Shown here one piece after another: positions 1 to 8,895 of a DNA stretch of 9,904 nucleotides. Position 1 is the stretch's first letter; each line of letters starts with the position of its first letter. The stretch is taken from NCBI GenBank assembly GCA_900542255.1, contig UQMR01000076.1:1-9904 (forward strand). Reading direction: 5' to 3'. This DNA comes from an uncultured Porphyromonadaceae bacterium (GTDB taxonomy: Bacteria; Bacteroidota; Bacteroidia; Bacteroidales; Barnesiellaceae_A). A model generated the notes under the pieces. That model saw only the letters and a program-made list of their open reading frames with translations. It searched no databases and was not told the DNA's origin. The position numbers and the translations under genes were made by a program.

Positions 1-2540
1 CGCTCAATTCTTATTATCTCGATTTCATACGGCTGATTTATGACAGGAATTTGTCGTTGGAGGGGGGACAGTTGCAGTTCCGCGACGATAATACCGATGG
101 ATATTTCGCACTGGATATAAACGGCAAGCTCCCCGAAAATGTGTATGTGTGGAATGTATCGGATGCGGAAAATCCCCATGTGGTGACTACCCGGGTGGTC
201 GATGGCAAGCTCTCTTTCGTCCCCGAAGGGTCGCGTGCCGAGTATGTGGCCTTCGATACGACTGCCGAGTTGCCCGCACCGCAATATGTGGAAGTAGTAG
301 AGAATCAGAACCTGCACGGCATAGGATATATACCCGATATGGTGATAGTGACGACGCGTTATTTCATGAAAGAGGCTGAGCGTATCGCAGAGTATCACCG
401 CTCACAAGACAATATGAAGGTGATTGTGTGCGACCAGTTGGCTGTATTCAACGAGTTCTCGGGCGGTACCCCCGATGCCACTGCCATACGGCGTATGATG
501 AAGATGTTCTACGACCGCGCCGCAGCCGGTTATGGCGATGCGCCGCGCTATCTGCTCCTCTTCGGCAAGGGGTCGTATAACAACCGTGCCATAGCTCCGG
601 AGATGCACAACGAAGACAACCGCCTGTTGGTGACTTATCAGTCGGAGAGCAGTACCGACTCGCGTTATTCGTACGTGACCGACGATTATTTTGCATTTTT
701 GGCCGATGATTCGGGTGAAGACCTTACATCGGATGTGATGATGGTAGGTGTAGGCCGCATGCCCGTATCGAATAGCGACGAGGCTCGCAGCGCTTACGAC
801 AAGCTGATGCGTTATGTCAAACAGGAGCCTATGAGGAGCTTGTGGAAAAACAAATGTTGCTTTATAGGTTATAAAGGAGACAACAACTTGCATATCCGTC
901 AGATTGATAATGTGTCGGAACAGACGATCGAAGCCGACCAAAAGCACATGATTATCGACAAGGTTTACCAGAGTGCCTACGCATCGACCGAGAGCGAGTC
1001 TTTTGTGGGTGCGCGCGACCGTATGTATCGCGACTTCGATGAGGGTATGATATTGTATGATTATATGGGCCATGCCGGACCGCAGGGGATAGACGGGCTG
1101 ATGAGTATATCCGACTCTCGCGCACTTGTCAACAAGATTCTGCCTATTTTCATCACGGCTACGTGTGATGTGTGTCCCTTCGACAAAGACGAGCTGTCGT
1201 TTGGCGAGGAGCTTTTCAAGAACGAGAACGGAGGCTTCATCGCTCTATACACGACCACCCGAACGGTATATACCAATGGAAATGAGGATATAAACCGTGA
1301 GTTGTTGCGGGAGTTTTTCGTTCCCGGCGTAGATGGGAAAATACGTCTGGGCGATGTGATGCGACGTGCCAAGGAGCGGCTTACGAGAAATAGCAACGGG
1401 ACCAAGGTGAGCGACCCCAATAAATTGAAATATTGTCTGATAGGAGACCCCGCAATGGCTATACCGTTGCCATCGCATGATATAGTTGTAGAGAGCATCA
1501 ACGGTGAGCCTGTGGGAGACAATTCCCAAGTTGTATTGCCGGCCAATAGCGTAGTAACTATATCGGGTGCCATATACAGGCCCGACGGGGAGGCTGCCAC
1601 CGACTTCAACGGCGTGATATGTTATGAGGTGTATGATGCCGAGACGGTAGGTACGTCGGTAGAGACCATCGGCTCGTCGTCGCTCGAAATGAATTTCAAT
1701 ACCCGCAGCTACAAGTTGGCGTTTGCGGCCGATACGGTCGTGAACGGCAGGTTTGAGGCGACATTCCGTCTGCCTGCGCAATGTTTGCAAAGCGATGGGA
1801 CGGGGCTTATCTCGCTCTACGCTTACAGCAACGATATGAGTGTAGAGGCAAAGGGGTATAATGAAGATTTTGTCATAAACGGCATGGATACGGCCGCACC
1901 CGATGAGACCGCTCCTGTAATAGATAATGTATGGGTAGATACTCCGTCGTTTTCAGAGGGCGATGCAGTACCGTCGTCTACGGTGTTCCATTGCGATGTG
2001 TCGGACGAGGAGAGCGGCATTGCCGTCGATGAATTATCGGTAGGCAAGACGGCTGTGCTGTGGCTCGACGGGAACGTGCTGAGTAGCGAACTCGCGGGGC
2101 AGTACTCGCCCGCCTTGGGTTTTGGCCGCGGCAGCATAGAGTATGCGCTGAGCAATCTGAGCGTGGGTAACCATACACTGACGTTGCGTGTATTCGACAA
2201 CGCCGGCAACTCGGCCGAGCGCAGCGTCTCGTTTGTGGTAGAGTCGGCCGTATCTACGGCTTATGAGCTGACCCTCGATACCGATGTCGTTACAGACCAG
2301 CTTGTCATGAGCATAGGCGGTGCGGTAGAAGAGGGTATGGTTGTGCGATATGTCATAGCGGATGCTCATACCGGTGACGAGGTGTGGACCGAAGAGACGG
2401 CTTCGCTGCAAACAGCGTGGAGTGTCGTTTCGGGTACGGCAAGTGCAGCTCCTGGCGAATATCTGTGCAGGGCATATATTACGGTGGGAGACAATCATAT
2501 AGTTACATCCGACAAAAAAATAGTTGTCTTGGGGCAATAA
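1..2540 (+). CDS. porU: Type IX secretion system sortase PorU, 5'-truncated by the window edge
   Basis: PorU is the cell-surface cysteine protease/sortase of the T9SS. It cuts the C-terminal sorting domain from secreted proteins and joins the new end to anionic LPS. The frame is open from the first complete codon at 3 and reads LNSYYLDFIRLIYDRN before any start codon. The TTG at 51 is therefore internal, and roughly the first 300 residues lie outside the window; 845 codons are visible. A gingipain-like peptidase C25 domain covers about 300-1480. It includes LLLFGKGSYNNR (about 550-590), VGVGRMPVS, the catalytic His in YMGHAG (codon 1071-1073) and the catalytic Cys in TATCD (codon 1164-1166). 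Ig-like beta-rich segments follow (TAAPDETAPVIDNVWV near 1890). The last ~85 residues (about 2266-2537) resemble the T9SS C-terminal domain that PorU itself retains. The catalytic dyad is intact, so the enzyme looks functional. It is the first visible gene of a porU-porV-ispF-GT run. Assignment is from recalled family features, not a database search. Confidence 0.95.
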   Translation, partial: LNSYYLDFIRLIYDRNLSLEGGQLQFRDDNTDGYFALDINGKLPENVYVWNVSDAENPHVVTTRVVDGKLSFVPEGSRAEYVAFDTTAELPAPQYVEVVENQNLHGIGYIPDMVIVTTRYFMKEAERIAEYHRSQDNMKVIVCDQLAVFNEFSGGTPDATAIRRMMKMFYDRAAAGYGDAPRYLLLFGKGSYNNRAIAPEMHNEDNRLLVTYQSESSTDSRYSYVTDDYFAFLADDSGEDLTSDVMMVGVGRMPVSNSDEARSAYDKLMRYVKQEPMRSLWKNKCCFIGYKGDNNLHIRQIDNVSEQTIEADQKHMIIDKVYQSAYASTESESFVGARDRMYRDFDEGMILYDYMGHAGPQGIDGLMSISDSRALVNKILPIFITATCDVCPFDKDELSFGEELFKNENGGFIALYTTTRTVYTNGNEDINRELLREFFVPGVDGKIRLGDVMRRAKERLTRNSNGTKVSDPNKLKYCLIGDPAMAIPLPSHDIVVESINGEPVGDNSQVVLPANSVVTISGAIYRPDGEAATDFNGVICYEVYDAETVGTSVETIGSSSLEMNFNTRSYKLAFAADTVVNGRFEATFRLPAQCLQSDGTGLISLYAYSNDMSVEAKGYNEDFVINGMDTAAPDETAPVIDNVWVDTPSFSEGDAVPSSTVFHCDVSDEESGIAVDELSVGKTAVLWLDGNVLSSELAGQYSPALGFGRGSIEYALSNLSVGNHTLTLRVFDNAGNSAERSVSFVVESAVSTAYELTLDTDVVTDQLVMSIGGAVEEGMVVRYVIADAHTGDEVWTEETASLQTAWSVVSGTASAAPGEYLCRAYITVGDNHIVTSDKKIVVLGQ

Positions 2541-2562
2541 ACAGAGCTGTTTTCTGTTTATT
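2536..2562 (+). promoter_or_regulatory. Perfect 10-bp hairpin spanning the porU stop codon
   Basis: AATAAACAGA (2536-2545) pairs perfectly with TCTGTTTATT (2553-2562) around the 7-nt loop GCTGTTT. The porU stop codon (2538-2540) lies inside the left arm, and porV starts 26 bases after the hairpin. The stem is A/T-rich and no U-tract follows, so it is not a classical intrinsic terminator. It could protect mRNA ends or help set different PorU and PorV levels. The structure is seen in the sequence; the role is inference. Confidence 0.4.
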
Positions 2563-2588
2563 AATGTGACTAATGTAATCTTTACCAC

Positions 2589-3818
2589 ATGAAGAAAATA
2601 GCCATATTCATATTTGTAGCGGTTGCGGCCGCATTACCGCAAGTTGTCAAAGGACAAGGCGAGGTAGTACGACAATTCAACCCGGTCAATACGGGTGCTA
2701 CCTCTCTTACCATAGCCCCCGATGCGCGCGGCGCCGGTATGGGCGATATAGGAGCTGCCACCGACCCCGATGTCAACTCGCAGTTCTGGAATGCCTCGAA
2801 GTATGCTTTTGCTTATAGCGACGGCGGTATAGGTATATCCTACACGCCGTGGTTGAGCAAACTTGTCAACGATATATATCTGGCCAACCTCAGCGGTTAT
2901 TGGAAGTTCGGCGAGGGGAGTCCCCAAGCCGTGAGTGCCTCGTTGCGCTATTTTTCGTTGGGTAGCATTGTGTTGACCAACCAGAGCGGCGATGAGGTAA
3001 ACTCTATCAACCCCTTTGAGATGGCGGTCGATGTAGGTTACTCGCGTAAGTTGTCGGAGAGTTTCTCTATGGGTGTCGTATTGCGCTATATCTATTCTGA
3101 CCTCGGTTTCCAATACGACGAGAGCGGTAGCGCTACGGGTAGCGTGAGCGGTGCATCGGCTTTCGGTGCCGATATATCGTGGTATTATACCTCCTATCCT
3201 GTGATAGCCCGCAACGAGTGCCAGTGGTCGTGGGGTATGAATATCTCGAATATAGGTTCTAAGATAGCTTATGACAACGGCAATGAGTCGACGTTCCTGC
3301 CTACCAACCTCAAATTGGGTACGAGCTTCCTTTTCCCTATTGCCGATGCCAAGAACACGTTGTCTATCAACCTCGATGTCAATAAGTTACTTGTGCCTAC
3401 GGCACCGCAAGAGTATCAGTTCCAGACGACCGACGAGAATGGCAATACTGTTACCGATGAGGCTGCTTATACGGCTGCGCAGGAAGAATATAACAACATG
3501 TCGCCTTTCGAAGGTATCGTCAAGTCGTTCTATGATGCTCCCGGCGGTTTCAGCGAGGAGTTGCGCGAGATAAACTTCTCGGTGGGTGTCGAGTATGCCT
3601 ATAACCGCCAGTTCTATTTGCGTGCCGGTTACTATTATGAAGACAAATACAAGGGTAACCGCCAGTTCTTCTCTTTCGGAGCCAGCTTTGCATACAGCGT
3701 ATTGCAGATAGATGCCGCGTACCTCTTGGCGACCGCCGCATCGAGCCCCTTGGACCAGACGTTGCGTTTTACGCTTTCGTTTGACCTCGAAGGTATTAAA
3801 AACCTTATACGCCGATAA
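2589..3818 (+). CDS. porV: Type IX secretion system outer membrane protein PorV (LptO)
   Basis: PorV is a FadL-like outer membrane beta-barrel. It receives T9SS cargo from the translocon and carries it to the PorU sortase, forming part of the attachment complex. The 409 residues fit the family length of roughly 390-410. The start ATG (2589) opens a lipid-export signal peptide: MKK, a hydrophobic run to about residue 21, and likely cleavage near KGQG. The mature N-terminus carries the family-like NTGATSLTIAPDARGAGMGD and NSQFWNASKYAF segments. The remainder is aromatic-rich alternating beta strands with many Gly/Ser/Asn turns, ending in LRFTLSFDLEGIKNLIRR, as expected for a barrel. It lies 48 bases after porU and 6 bases before ispF, so co-transcription is likely. 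No truncation or frameshift is visible. The adjacent PorU supports the call over other FadL-type barrels. Confidence 0.95.
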   Translation: MKKIAIFIFVAVAAALPQVVKGQGEVVRQFNPVNTGATSLTIAPDARGAGMGDIGAATDPDVNSQFWNASKYAFAYSDGGIGISYTPWLSKLVNDIYLANLSGYWKFGEGSPQAVSASLRYFSLGSIVLTNQSGDEVNSINPFEMAVDVGYSRKLSESFSMGVVLRYIYSDLGFQYDESGSATGSVSGASAFGADISWYYTSYPVIARNECQWSWGMNISNIGSKIAYDNGNESTFLPTNLKLGTSFLFPIADAKNTLSINLDVNKLLVPTAPQEYQFQTTDENGNTVTDEAAYTAAQEEYNNMSPFEGIVKSFYDAPGGFSEELREINFSVGVEYAYNRQFYLRAGYYYEDKYKGNRQFFSFGASFAYSVLQIDAAYLLATAASSPLDQTLRFTLSFDLEGIKNLIRR

Positions 3819-3824
3819 ATAGCT

Positions 3825-4304
3825 ATGAATATAAGAGTAGGCATGGGATATGACGTGCACCGTTTTGCCGAGGGGCGCGAGTTGTGGTTGGGCGGCATAC
3901 GCATCGACCACCCCTTCGGGCTGCTGGGGCATTCTGATGCCGACGTTGTGATACATGCCCTGTGTGACGCCATGTTGGGTGCTGCCAATATGCGCGATAT
4001 AGGTTATCACTTCCCCGATACGGCGGGCGAGTATGCCGGTATAGACAGTAAGATATTGTTGCGCCGTACCATGGAGCTGCTTGCCTCGAAAGGCTATCGT
4101 TTGGGAAATGCCGATATTACCGTGTGTGCCCAGCATCCCAAGCTCAACCCGCACATACCTTCTATGCAGGCCGTACTTGCCGATTGCATGGAAACGGATG
4201 CCGATAATGTCTCTATAAAAGCCACAACGACCGAGAAGTTGGGCTTCGTAGGGCGTGAAGAGGGTATTGCGGCTTATGCAGTGGTACTCATAGAAAAATG
4301 CTGA
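3825..4304 (+). CDS. ispF: 2-C-methyl-D-erythritol 2,4-cyclodiphosphate synthase IspF
   Basis: IspF catalyses a middle step of the MEP isoprenoid pathway. It converts 4-diphosphocytidyl-2-C-methyl-D-erythritol 2-phosphate to the 2,4-cyclodiphosphate and releases CMP. It works as a cytoplasmic homotrimer. The 159-residue length equals that of the E. coli enzyme. Divalent-metal ligands are present: Asp10 and His12 in GYDVHRF, and His44 in HSDADVVIH. The C-terminal signature KATTTEKLGFVGREEGIAA is complete. The ATG at 3825 places the GYDVH motif at the usual distance from the N-terminus. It starts 6 bases after porV and ends 7 bases before the next gene, so it appears to be an operon passenger with no evident mechanistic tie to secretion. 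The products feed undecaprenyl phosphate and quinone synthesis. Confidence 0.97.
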   Translation: MNIRVGMGYDVHRFAEGRELWLGGIRIDHPFGLLGHSDADVVIHALCDAMLGAANMRDIGYHFPDTAGEYAGIDSKILLRRTMELLASKGYRLGNADITVCAQHPKLNPHIPSMQAVLADCMETDADNVSIKATTTEKLGFVGREEGIAAYAVVLIEKC

Positions 4305-4311
4305 TTACGCC

Positions 4312-6072
4312 ATGTTGTCGTTGCAACGTTCCATACGAAACGTTATAGCCTCTATCGAGGCGCATCCCCGGACGAGTATGTGGTGTACGGCGTTGTTTGC
4401 CGTCATATATTATATGTTGGTGGCGTTGCAGGGGCTCGACTATGCCGACGAAGGCTTTTCGCTCACATTCTATCAGCAGATATTTTCTCATCCCGAGGAT
4501 GTGGAGTATCTCTTCCTTTATTACCTGACCGGTTTGTTGGGCGGGGTATGGGAGTTGCTCTTCGGAGGGTGGGGCAACTATGGCTTCCGAGTCTTTTTCG
4601 CCCTCATTTCGGGGTGTAATGTGCTTGTCGCGTTTTCTATTTTACGGCGTTATCTGCCGGTCTCGACCGTGCTGCTGGGTTGTCTGGCTTGTATTTTGTG
4701 GCCGGGGCTGTGCCTCTATTATTTCAATCACGACTGCCTGACGGTACTGTTGTTTTTGCTGTCGGTGTGGGCATTGTTGCGTGGCATAGAGCAGAAGCCT
4801 GTGTGGCTTTATCTGGCCGGCTTTTTGCTGATGCTCAATGTGTTTACACGCCTGCCCAACGCTACGGCTTTTGTATTGGTGCTGCTTCCGTTGGTAGATG
4901 CCGTCTATTCCGGGGCACATTGGCGCGCCGGCGTCAACATGTTGCGCATCATGGCGGGTATGGCGGTCGGTTTTTTGCTGATGTGCGGTGTGATGCTTTT
5001 GCTGGGGCATCAGTCGGTATTTTTGTCGGCGTTAGAGGCGCCGTTTGTCATGAGCGGCGATAGCTCCGATACCCATAGTATTGCGAATATCTTATCGAGC
5101 TATGCATATTCTTATAAGAGTATTATAACGATAACCATCTATGGCTTCCTGGTGGCGCTGGTGTATGTGGCAAGTACGCAGTTGATAAAGGTGAAGGGTA
5201 TCTCCCTGATTGCCGGTGTTTGCTGTGTGGCGATGCTCTACGGGCTGTTGTCGCGCAATGCCTACGGTATGTGGGGCGCCGTGACGTCGGGTACGGTCAT
5301 ATATATGCTGAGCCTTTATAAAGACCGCAGCAGGGTATTGCTGGGTATTACATCGTTGGTATTTCTGCTGCTGATACCCGTGGGGGGTGACTCCTATAAT
5401 AATGTGTGCAACTCGTGCATGTGGTTGGGAATGCCGTTGCTGGTGAGCCTTTTCAGGCAACCGGTCAAGTGGGACGTATCGTTCAGAGGCAGTTACGGAC
5501 GGGTATGGCGCATAGGGCTCGATGCAGTCAACAAGCGGCATTTGTGCTATATTGCGGGCGTGGCTTTCCTTTTGTATGTAGTGATGCAGAGTTGCTGCTA
5601 TTTCGATGATGGCAGTAAGATATATAAGCTGTACCGTCCGGCGACGGTAGGTCGTGTGACGACCTATACGACCCGGGAGCGAGCCGAGATTACCGAAGAT
5701 GTGGTTGCAGCCATAAAGGCACACAAAATAGAGGGCGATTATTTGCTGGTCTTTGATAATGCTCCCATGTTGCATTATCTTACGGGATTGAAGCCCTACT
5801 TGGGTTCGCCTTGGGGAACATTTTGGGGTGAGCGCATGTTTGAAGACCGGCTGTTCCGTTCAGAGAATAGTCCCCGTCCGTTGCCGCTGATAGCTGTGCC
5901 GCGTTTCTATTATAAAGACTTGTCGCCGGTAAATTACTTCGATGTGGCCGAGTGGCCCCGCATGGCAGGCAAAGCCGAGGTATTGTTGCGTTTTATGAGG
6001 CGCAACGGTTATCGTGAGGTCTATTCCGACCCGTACATTTTGCTTTATGTCCCGTACGACGGGGTTGTATAG
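4312..6072 (+). CDS. Polytopic membrane protein, probable GT-C-fold glycosyltransferase (GT39/PMT-like)
   Basis: The 586-residue protein has about 11-13 hydrophobic helices over residues ~24-430. The first is about 24-40 and others lie near 65-83, 91-110, 117-137 and 142-155. They are followed by a soluble C-terminal part of about 155 residues, a GT-C layout. The loop after helix 1 reads LDYADEGFSLTFYQ with Asp46-Glu47. An acidic pair there is the usual catalytic or metal site of GT-C enzymes that take sugar from a polyprenyl-phosphate donor and act on the periplasmic side. A conserved-looking YYFNHD loop follows helix 4. The acceptor cannot be read from sequence; lipid A, a glycan or a protein are all possible. 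The start ATG at 4312 is 7 bases after the ispF stop, so it is probably co-transcribed. It is the last gene before the shared terminator. The GT-C class is moderately sure, the exact function unknown; an uncharacterised membrane protein without transferase activity remains possible. Confidence 0.75.
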   Translation: MLSLQRSIRNVIASIEAHPRTSMWCTALFAVIYYMLVALQGLDYADEGFSLTFYQQIFSHPEDVEYLFLYYLTGLLGGVWELLFGGWGNYGFRVFFALISGCNVLVAFSILRRYLPVSTVLLGCLACILWPGLCLYYFNHDCLTVLLFLLSVWALLRGIEQKPVWLYLAGFLLMLNVFTRLPNATAFVLVLLPLVDAVYSGAHWRAGVNMLRIMAGMAVGFLLMCGVMLLLGHQSVFLSALEAPFVMSGDSSDTHSIANILSSYAYSYKSIITITIYGFLVALVYVASTQLIKVKGISLIAGVCCVAMLYGLLSRNAYGMWGAVTSGTVIYMLSLYKDRSRVLLGITSLVFLLLIPVGGDSYNNVCNSCMWLGMPLLVSLFRQPVKWDVSFRGSYGRVWRIGLDAVNKRHLCYIAGVAFLLYVVMQSCCYFDDGSKIYKLYRPATVGRVTTYTTRERAEITEDVVAAIKAHKIEGDYLLVFDNAPMLHYLTGLKPYLGSPWGTFWGERMFEDRLFRSENSPRPLPLIAVPRFYYKDLSPVNYFDVAEWPRMAGKAEVLLRFMRRNGYREVYSDPYILLYVPYDGVV

Positions 6073-6105
6073 GGTAGGCAGAACTGCTTCGACAATATTG
6101 TTACA

Positions 6106-6145
6106 AAATAGGCGGCTCGATTTGAAAAAATCGAGCCGCCTATTT
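6106..6145. terminator. Bidirectional intrinsic terminator between convergent genes
   Basis: An 18-bp perfect stem (6106-6123 with 6128-6145) closes on the tetraloop GAAA. The G/C core GGCGGCTCGA is flanked by A-runs and T-runs on either side. It lies between the stop of the + strand membrane protein (6072) and the stop of - strand valS (6165), so it faces transcription from both directions. The A/T-rich ends of the stem supply short U-rich tracts for either transcript. The - strand tract (TATTTTGTAAC) is the better of the two. Confidence 0.85.
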
Positions 6146-6164
6146 ATTGTGTGTATTTGTTGTA

Positions 6165-8795
6165 TTACTTGCGAAGCTCGGCGATGCGCTCTTCTATCGA
6201 TTTTATCTTGCTTTCGGCATCGGCTTTCTTCTTGCGTTCCAAGGCTACGACATTCTCGGGAGCATTGTTCACGAAGCGCTCGTTGCCCAGTTTGCCCATG
6301 ACGGTGCGTAAGAAGCCTTGCATGTATTGCAGGTCGGCTTCGAGCTTTTGCAATTCGGCTTCTACGTCGATGTTGTTGCCCAGCGGCACGGCATACTCTG
6401 TGGTGCCTACGAGGAACGTGGCCGAGTTGGCATCTTTCTCGGTGACGCGGTCGATTTGGGCCAGGTTCGAGAGCTTGACGATGACACTGTTGTTGGCATC
6501 GTCGTGCAGGCCGCGGAGTATTTGCAGAGTCAGCGGCTCGCGGTTGGCGATGTTCTTCTGCAATCGTATGGCTCGTATGCCCGAGATGATTTGTTTCGTC
6601 GTCTCGAATTGCTCTATTACGTGTGCGTCGTATTCCTTGGGCTCGGGCATACGGGCAACCATGATGCTTTCGCCCTCTTTGCGTGCGGCAAGGTGTTGCC
6701 ACAGCTCTTCGGTGATGAAGGGCATGAAAGGATGGAGTATGCGCAGCAGAGAGTCGAAGAAATCGAGCGTGCTGTGGTAGGTGGCGGCATCGATGGGTTG
6801 CTGGTAGGCCGGCTTGACGGCTTCGAGATACCATGACGAGAATTCATCCCAAAATAGCTTGTAGGCTGCCATCAGGGCTTCTGAGAGGCGGAATTTCGAG
6901 AACAGGTCTTGTATCTCTTCGAGGGTTTGCGACAGTTTGGCATCGAACCATTGTATCGCGATAGCCGAGCTTTGGGGTTGCGCCAGCGTGTTGTCGACCT
7001 GCCAGCCTTTGACGAGGCGGAAGGCATTCCATATCTTGTTGCAGAAGTTGCGCCCTTGTTCGCAGAGGCTGTCGTCGTAGAGTATGTCGTTTCCGGCCGG
7101 TGCGGCAAGCATCAGTCCCATGCGTACGCCGTCGGCTCCGAAACGCTCTATCAGTTCGAGGGCGTCGGGCGAGTTGCCCAGCGACTTCGACATCTTGCGC
7201 CCTATCTTGTCGCGTACGATACCGGTGAAATATACGTTGCGGAACGGCGGTTGTTGGCGATACTCATACCCGGCCATAATCATGCGGGCTACCCAGAAAA
7301 ATATGATGTCGGGTGCCGTAACAAGGTCGCTGGTGGGGTAGTAGTATTGTATCTCGTTGTTGTCGGGGTCATTGATGCCGTTGAACAGCGATACAGGCCA
7401 CAGCCACGACGAGAACCATGTATCCAAGCAACTCTCGTCCTGACGCAGGTCGGCAAGCTGCAAGTTCGGGTTTTGAGCTTTTGCACGTGCCTCTTCGAGG
7501 GCTTTTTCGGGCGTCTCGGCTACCACATAACCGCCTTCGGGCAGGAAATAGGCCGGGATGCGGTGTCCCCACCATAATTGGCGTGAGATACACCAGTCTT
7601 TGATGTTCTCCATCCAGTGACGGTAGGTATTCTTGAACTTGGCGGGGTAGAATTTGATGTCGTCGTTCATCACGGCATCGAGGGCAGGACGTGCAAGACC
7701 TTCCATTTTGAGGAACCATTGCATCGAGAGCTTCGGCTCTATCACTACGTTGGTGCGCTCGCTGTAACCTACTTTGTTGTCGTACTCTTCTACCTTTTCG
7801 AGCAGACCGGCTTTTTCGAGGTCGATGGCAATCTGCTTGCGGACGTCGAAACGGTCTAAGCCGACATACATGCCGCCGGCCTCGCTGATGGTGCCGTTAT
7901 CGTTGAATATGTCGATAGAGGGCAGGTTGTGTTTCTCGCCCAGCATGTAGTCGTTTACGTCGTGTGCGGGAGTTACTTTCAGGCAGCCTGTACCGAACTC
8001 CATCTCTACATATTCGTCGGTAATGACCGGTACGGCGCGGTTTACCAAGGGTACGATGACGCGTTTGCCTTTGAGCCATGTGTAACGCTCGTCGTTGGGA
8101 TTGACGCATACGGCGGTATCGCCGAGGATGGTTTCGGGACGTGTCGTTGCCACTACGATGTAGCGGTCGCTTCCCTCTACGTAGTACCGCAGGTAGTAGA
8201 GTTTGCTGTGCTCGTCTTTGTATATAACTTCCTCATCGGAGAGGGCTGTGAGGGCTTTGGGGTCCCAGTTTACCATGCGTACGCCGCGGTATATCAACCC
8301 TTTCTTGTATAGGTCGACAAATACGCTGATGACGCTTTTGGAGCGTTCTTCGTCCATCGTAAAGGCTGTACGCGACCAGTCGCACGAGGCTCCCAGCTTT
8401 TGCAGCTGTTTCAGGATGATGCCTCCGTGCTCCTCTTTCCAGGCCCATGCGTGGCGAAGGAACTCTTCGCGCGTAAGGTCGTTTTTCTTGATGCCTTGTG
8501 TGGCAAGTTTGGCTACGACCTTGGCTTCTGTGGCAATCGACGCATGGTCGGTACCGGGTACCCAGCAAGCGTTCTTGCCCTCCATGCGGGCGCGGCGCAC
8601 GAGGATGTCTTGTATCGTATTGTTCAGCATGTGCCCCATGTGCAGTATGCCGGTGACGTTTGGCGGGGGAATAACCACTGTGTAAGGCTTGCGCCCGTCG
8701 GGTTTCGACTCGAATAGTTTATGTTCCAGCCAGTAGGCATACCACTTGGATTCTACCTCTCCGGGGATGTACTTGGTAGCTAATTCTTCGCTCAT
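6165..8795 (-). CDS. valS: Valyl-tRNA synthetase
   Basis: ValRS charges tRNA-Val with valine in the cytoplasm and hydrolyses mischarged threonine at a separate editing site. The 876 residues match the usual bacterial length. Class I signatures are intact: HMGH at residues 52-55 after PPPNVTGIL, and KMSKS at 534-538. The CP1 editing domain is marked by TTRPET (217-222), GDTAV, and [10 protein letters not shown] with Asp279. An anticodon-binding helical domain follows (about 600-750, with [11 protein letters not shown]). The C-terminal ~65 residues are a charged coiled-coil arm typical of ValRS. The ATG at 8795 puts the first conserved motif ([13 protein letters not shown]) right at the N-terminus. 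It stands alone: it converges with the upstream operon at the terminator at 6106-6145 and has its own likely promoter. No sign of a T-box or other leader control was seen. No truncation or missing catalytic residue is visible. Confidence 0.98.
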   Translation of the reverse strand: MSEELATKYIPGEVESKWYAYWLEHKLFESKPDGRKPYTVVIPPPNVTGILHMGHMLNNTIQDILVRRARMEGKNACWVPGTDHASIATEAKVVAKLATQGIKKNDLTREEFLRHAWAWKEEHGGIILKQLQKLGASCDWSRTAFTMDEERSKSVISVFVDLYKKGLIYRGVRMVNWDPKALTALSDEEVIYKDEHSKLYYLRYYVEGSDRYIVVATTRPETILGDTAVCVNPNDERYTWLKGKRVIVPLVNRAVPVITDEYVEMEFGTGCLKVTPAHDVNDYMLGEKHNLPSIDIFNDNGTISEAGGMYVGLDRFDVRKQIAIDLEKAGLLEKVEEYDNKVGYSERTNVVIEPKLSMQWFLKMEGLARPALDAVMNDDIKFYPAKFKNTYRHWMENIKDWCISRQLWWGHRIPAYFLPEGGYVVAETPEKALEEARAKAQNPNLQLADLRQDESCLDTWFSSWLWPVSLFNGINDPDNNEIQYYYPTSDLVTAPDIIFFWVARMIMAGYEYRQQPPFRNVYFTGIVRDKIGRKMSKSLGNSPDALELIERFGADGVRMGLMLAAPAGNDILYDDSLCEQGRNFCNKIWNAFRLVKGWQVDNTLAQPQSSAIAIQWFDAKLSQTLEEIQDLFSKFRLSEALMAAYKLFWDEFSSWYLEAVKPAYQQPIDAATYHSTLDFFDSLLRILHPFMPFITEELWQHLAARKEGESIMVARMPEPKEYDAHVIEQFETTKQIISGIRAIRLQKNIANREPLTLQILRGLHDDANNSVIVKLSNLAQIDRVTEKDANSATFLVGTTEYAVPLGNNIDVEAELQKLEADLQYMQGFLRTVMGKLGNERFVNNAPENVVALERKKKADAESKIKSIEERIAELRK

Positions 8796-8846
8796 GCTTC
8801 TATTTTTTAGAATAGTTCCTTTATTTTCGTTTTGTGATAAAATCGT

Positions 8847-8855
8847 GCAAATTTA
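8847..8855 (-). promoter_or_regulatory. valS: Likely valS promoter -7 element (Bacteroidota type)
   Basis: On the - strand the bases read TAAATTTGC, an exact fit to the Bacteroidota -7 consensus TAnnTTTG. The start of transcription would fall near 8842, giving a leader of about 45 nt before the valS ATG. No good TTTG -33 box is found at the expected spacing (CCTG at 8876-8879 matches two of four bases), so the call rests on the -7 box and the A/T-rich setting. Confidence 0.5.
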
Positions 8856-8895
8856 CAAATTATCTCTCGTATGTACAGGCGGAAAGGGGGTAAAA

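Noticed and set aside
51..53. TTG as the start of porU
   Set aside because: The frame is open to the window edge and its upstream residues look like PorU; the visible protein also lacks the N-terminal ~300 residues of the family.
3790..3806. Small inverted repeat AAGGT/ACCTT near the porV end as a terminator
   Set aside because: Only five base pairs, inside the coding sequence, and ispF follows 6 bases after porV, so read-through is expected.
3387..4154. 255-codon - strand frame opposite porV and ispF
   Set aside because: Antisense to two confidently identified genes, with no recognisable protein features; a by-product of codon bias.
5860..6834. 324-codon - strand frame over the end of the membrane protein gene and valS
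   Set aside because: Passes through the terminator hairpin and both gene ends, is Arg/His-rich, and is a frame shadow of valS.
6909..7577. 222-codon + strand frame opposite valS
   Set aside because: Antisense shadow of valS with no start signal or family features.
8831..8861. + strand promoter (TTTG at 8831-8834 with TACAAATT at 8854-8861) for the 8896 ORF
   Set aside because: The -7 candidate matches the Bacteroidota consensus poorly; the same bases read on the - strand give the much better valS element.
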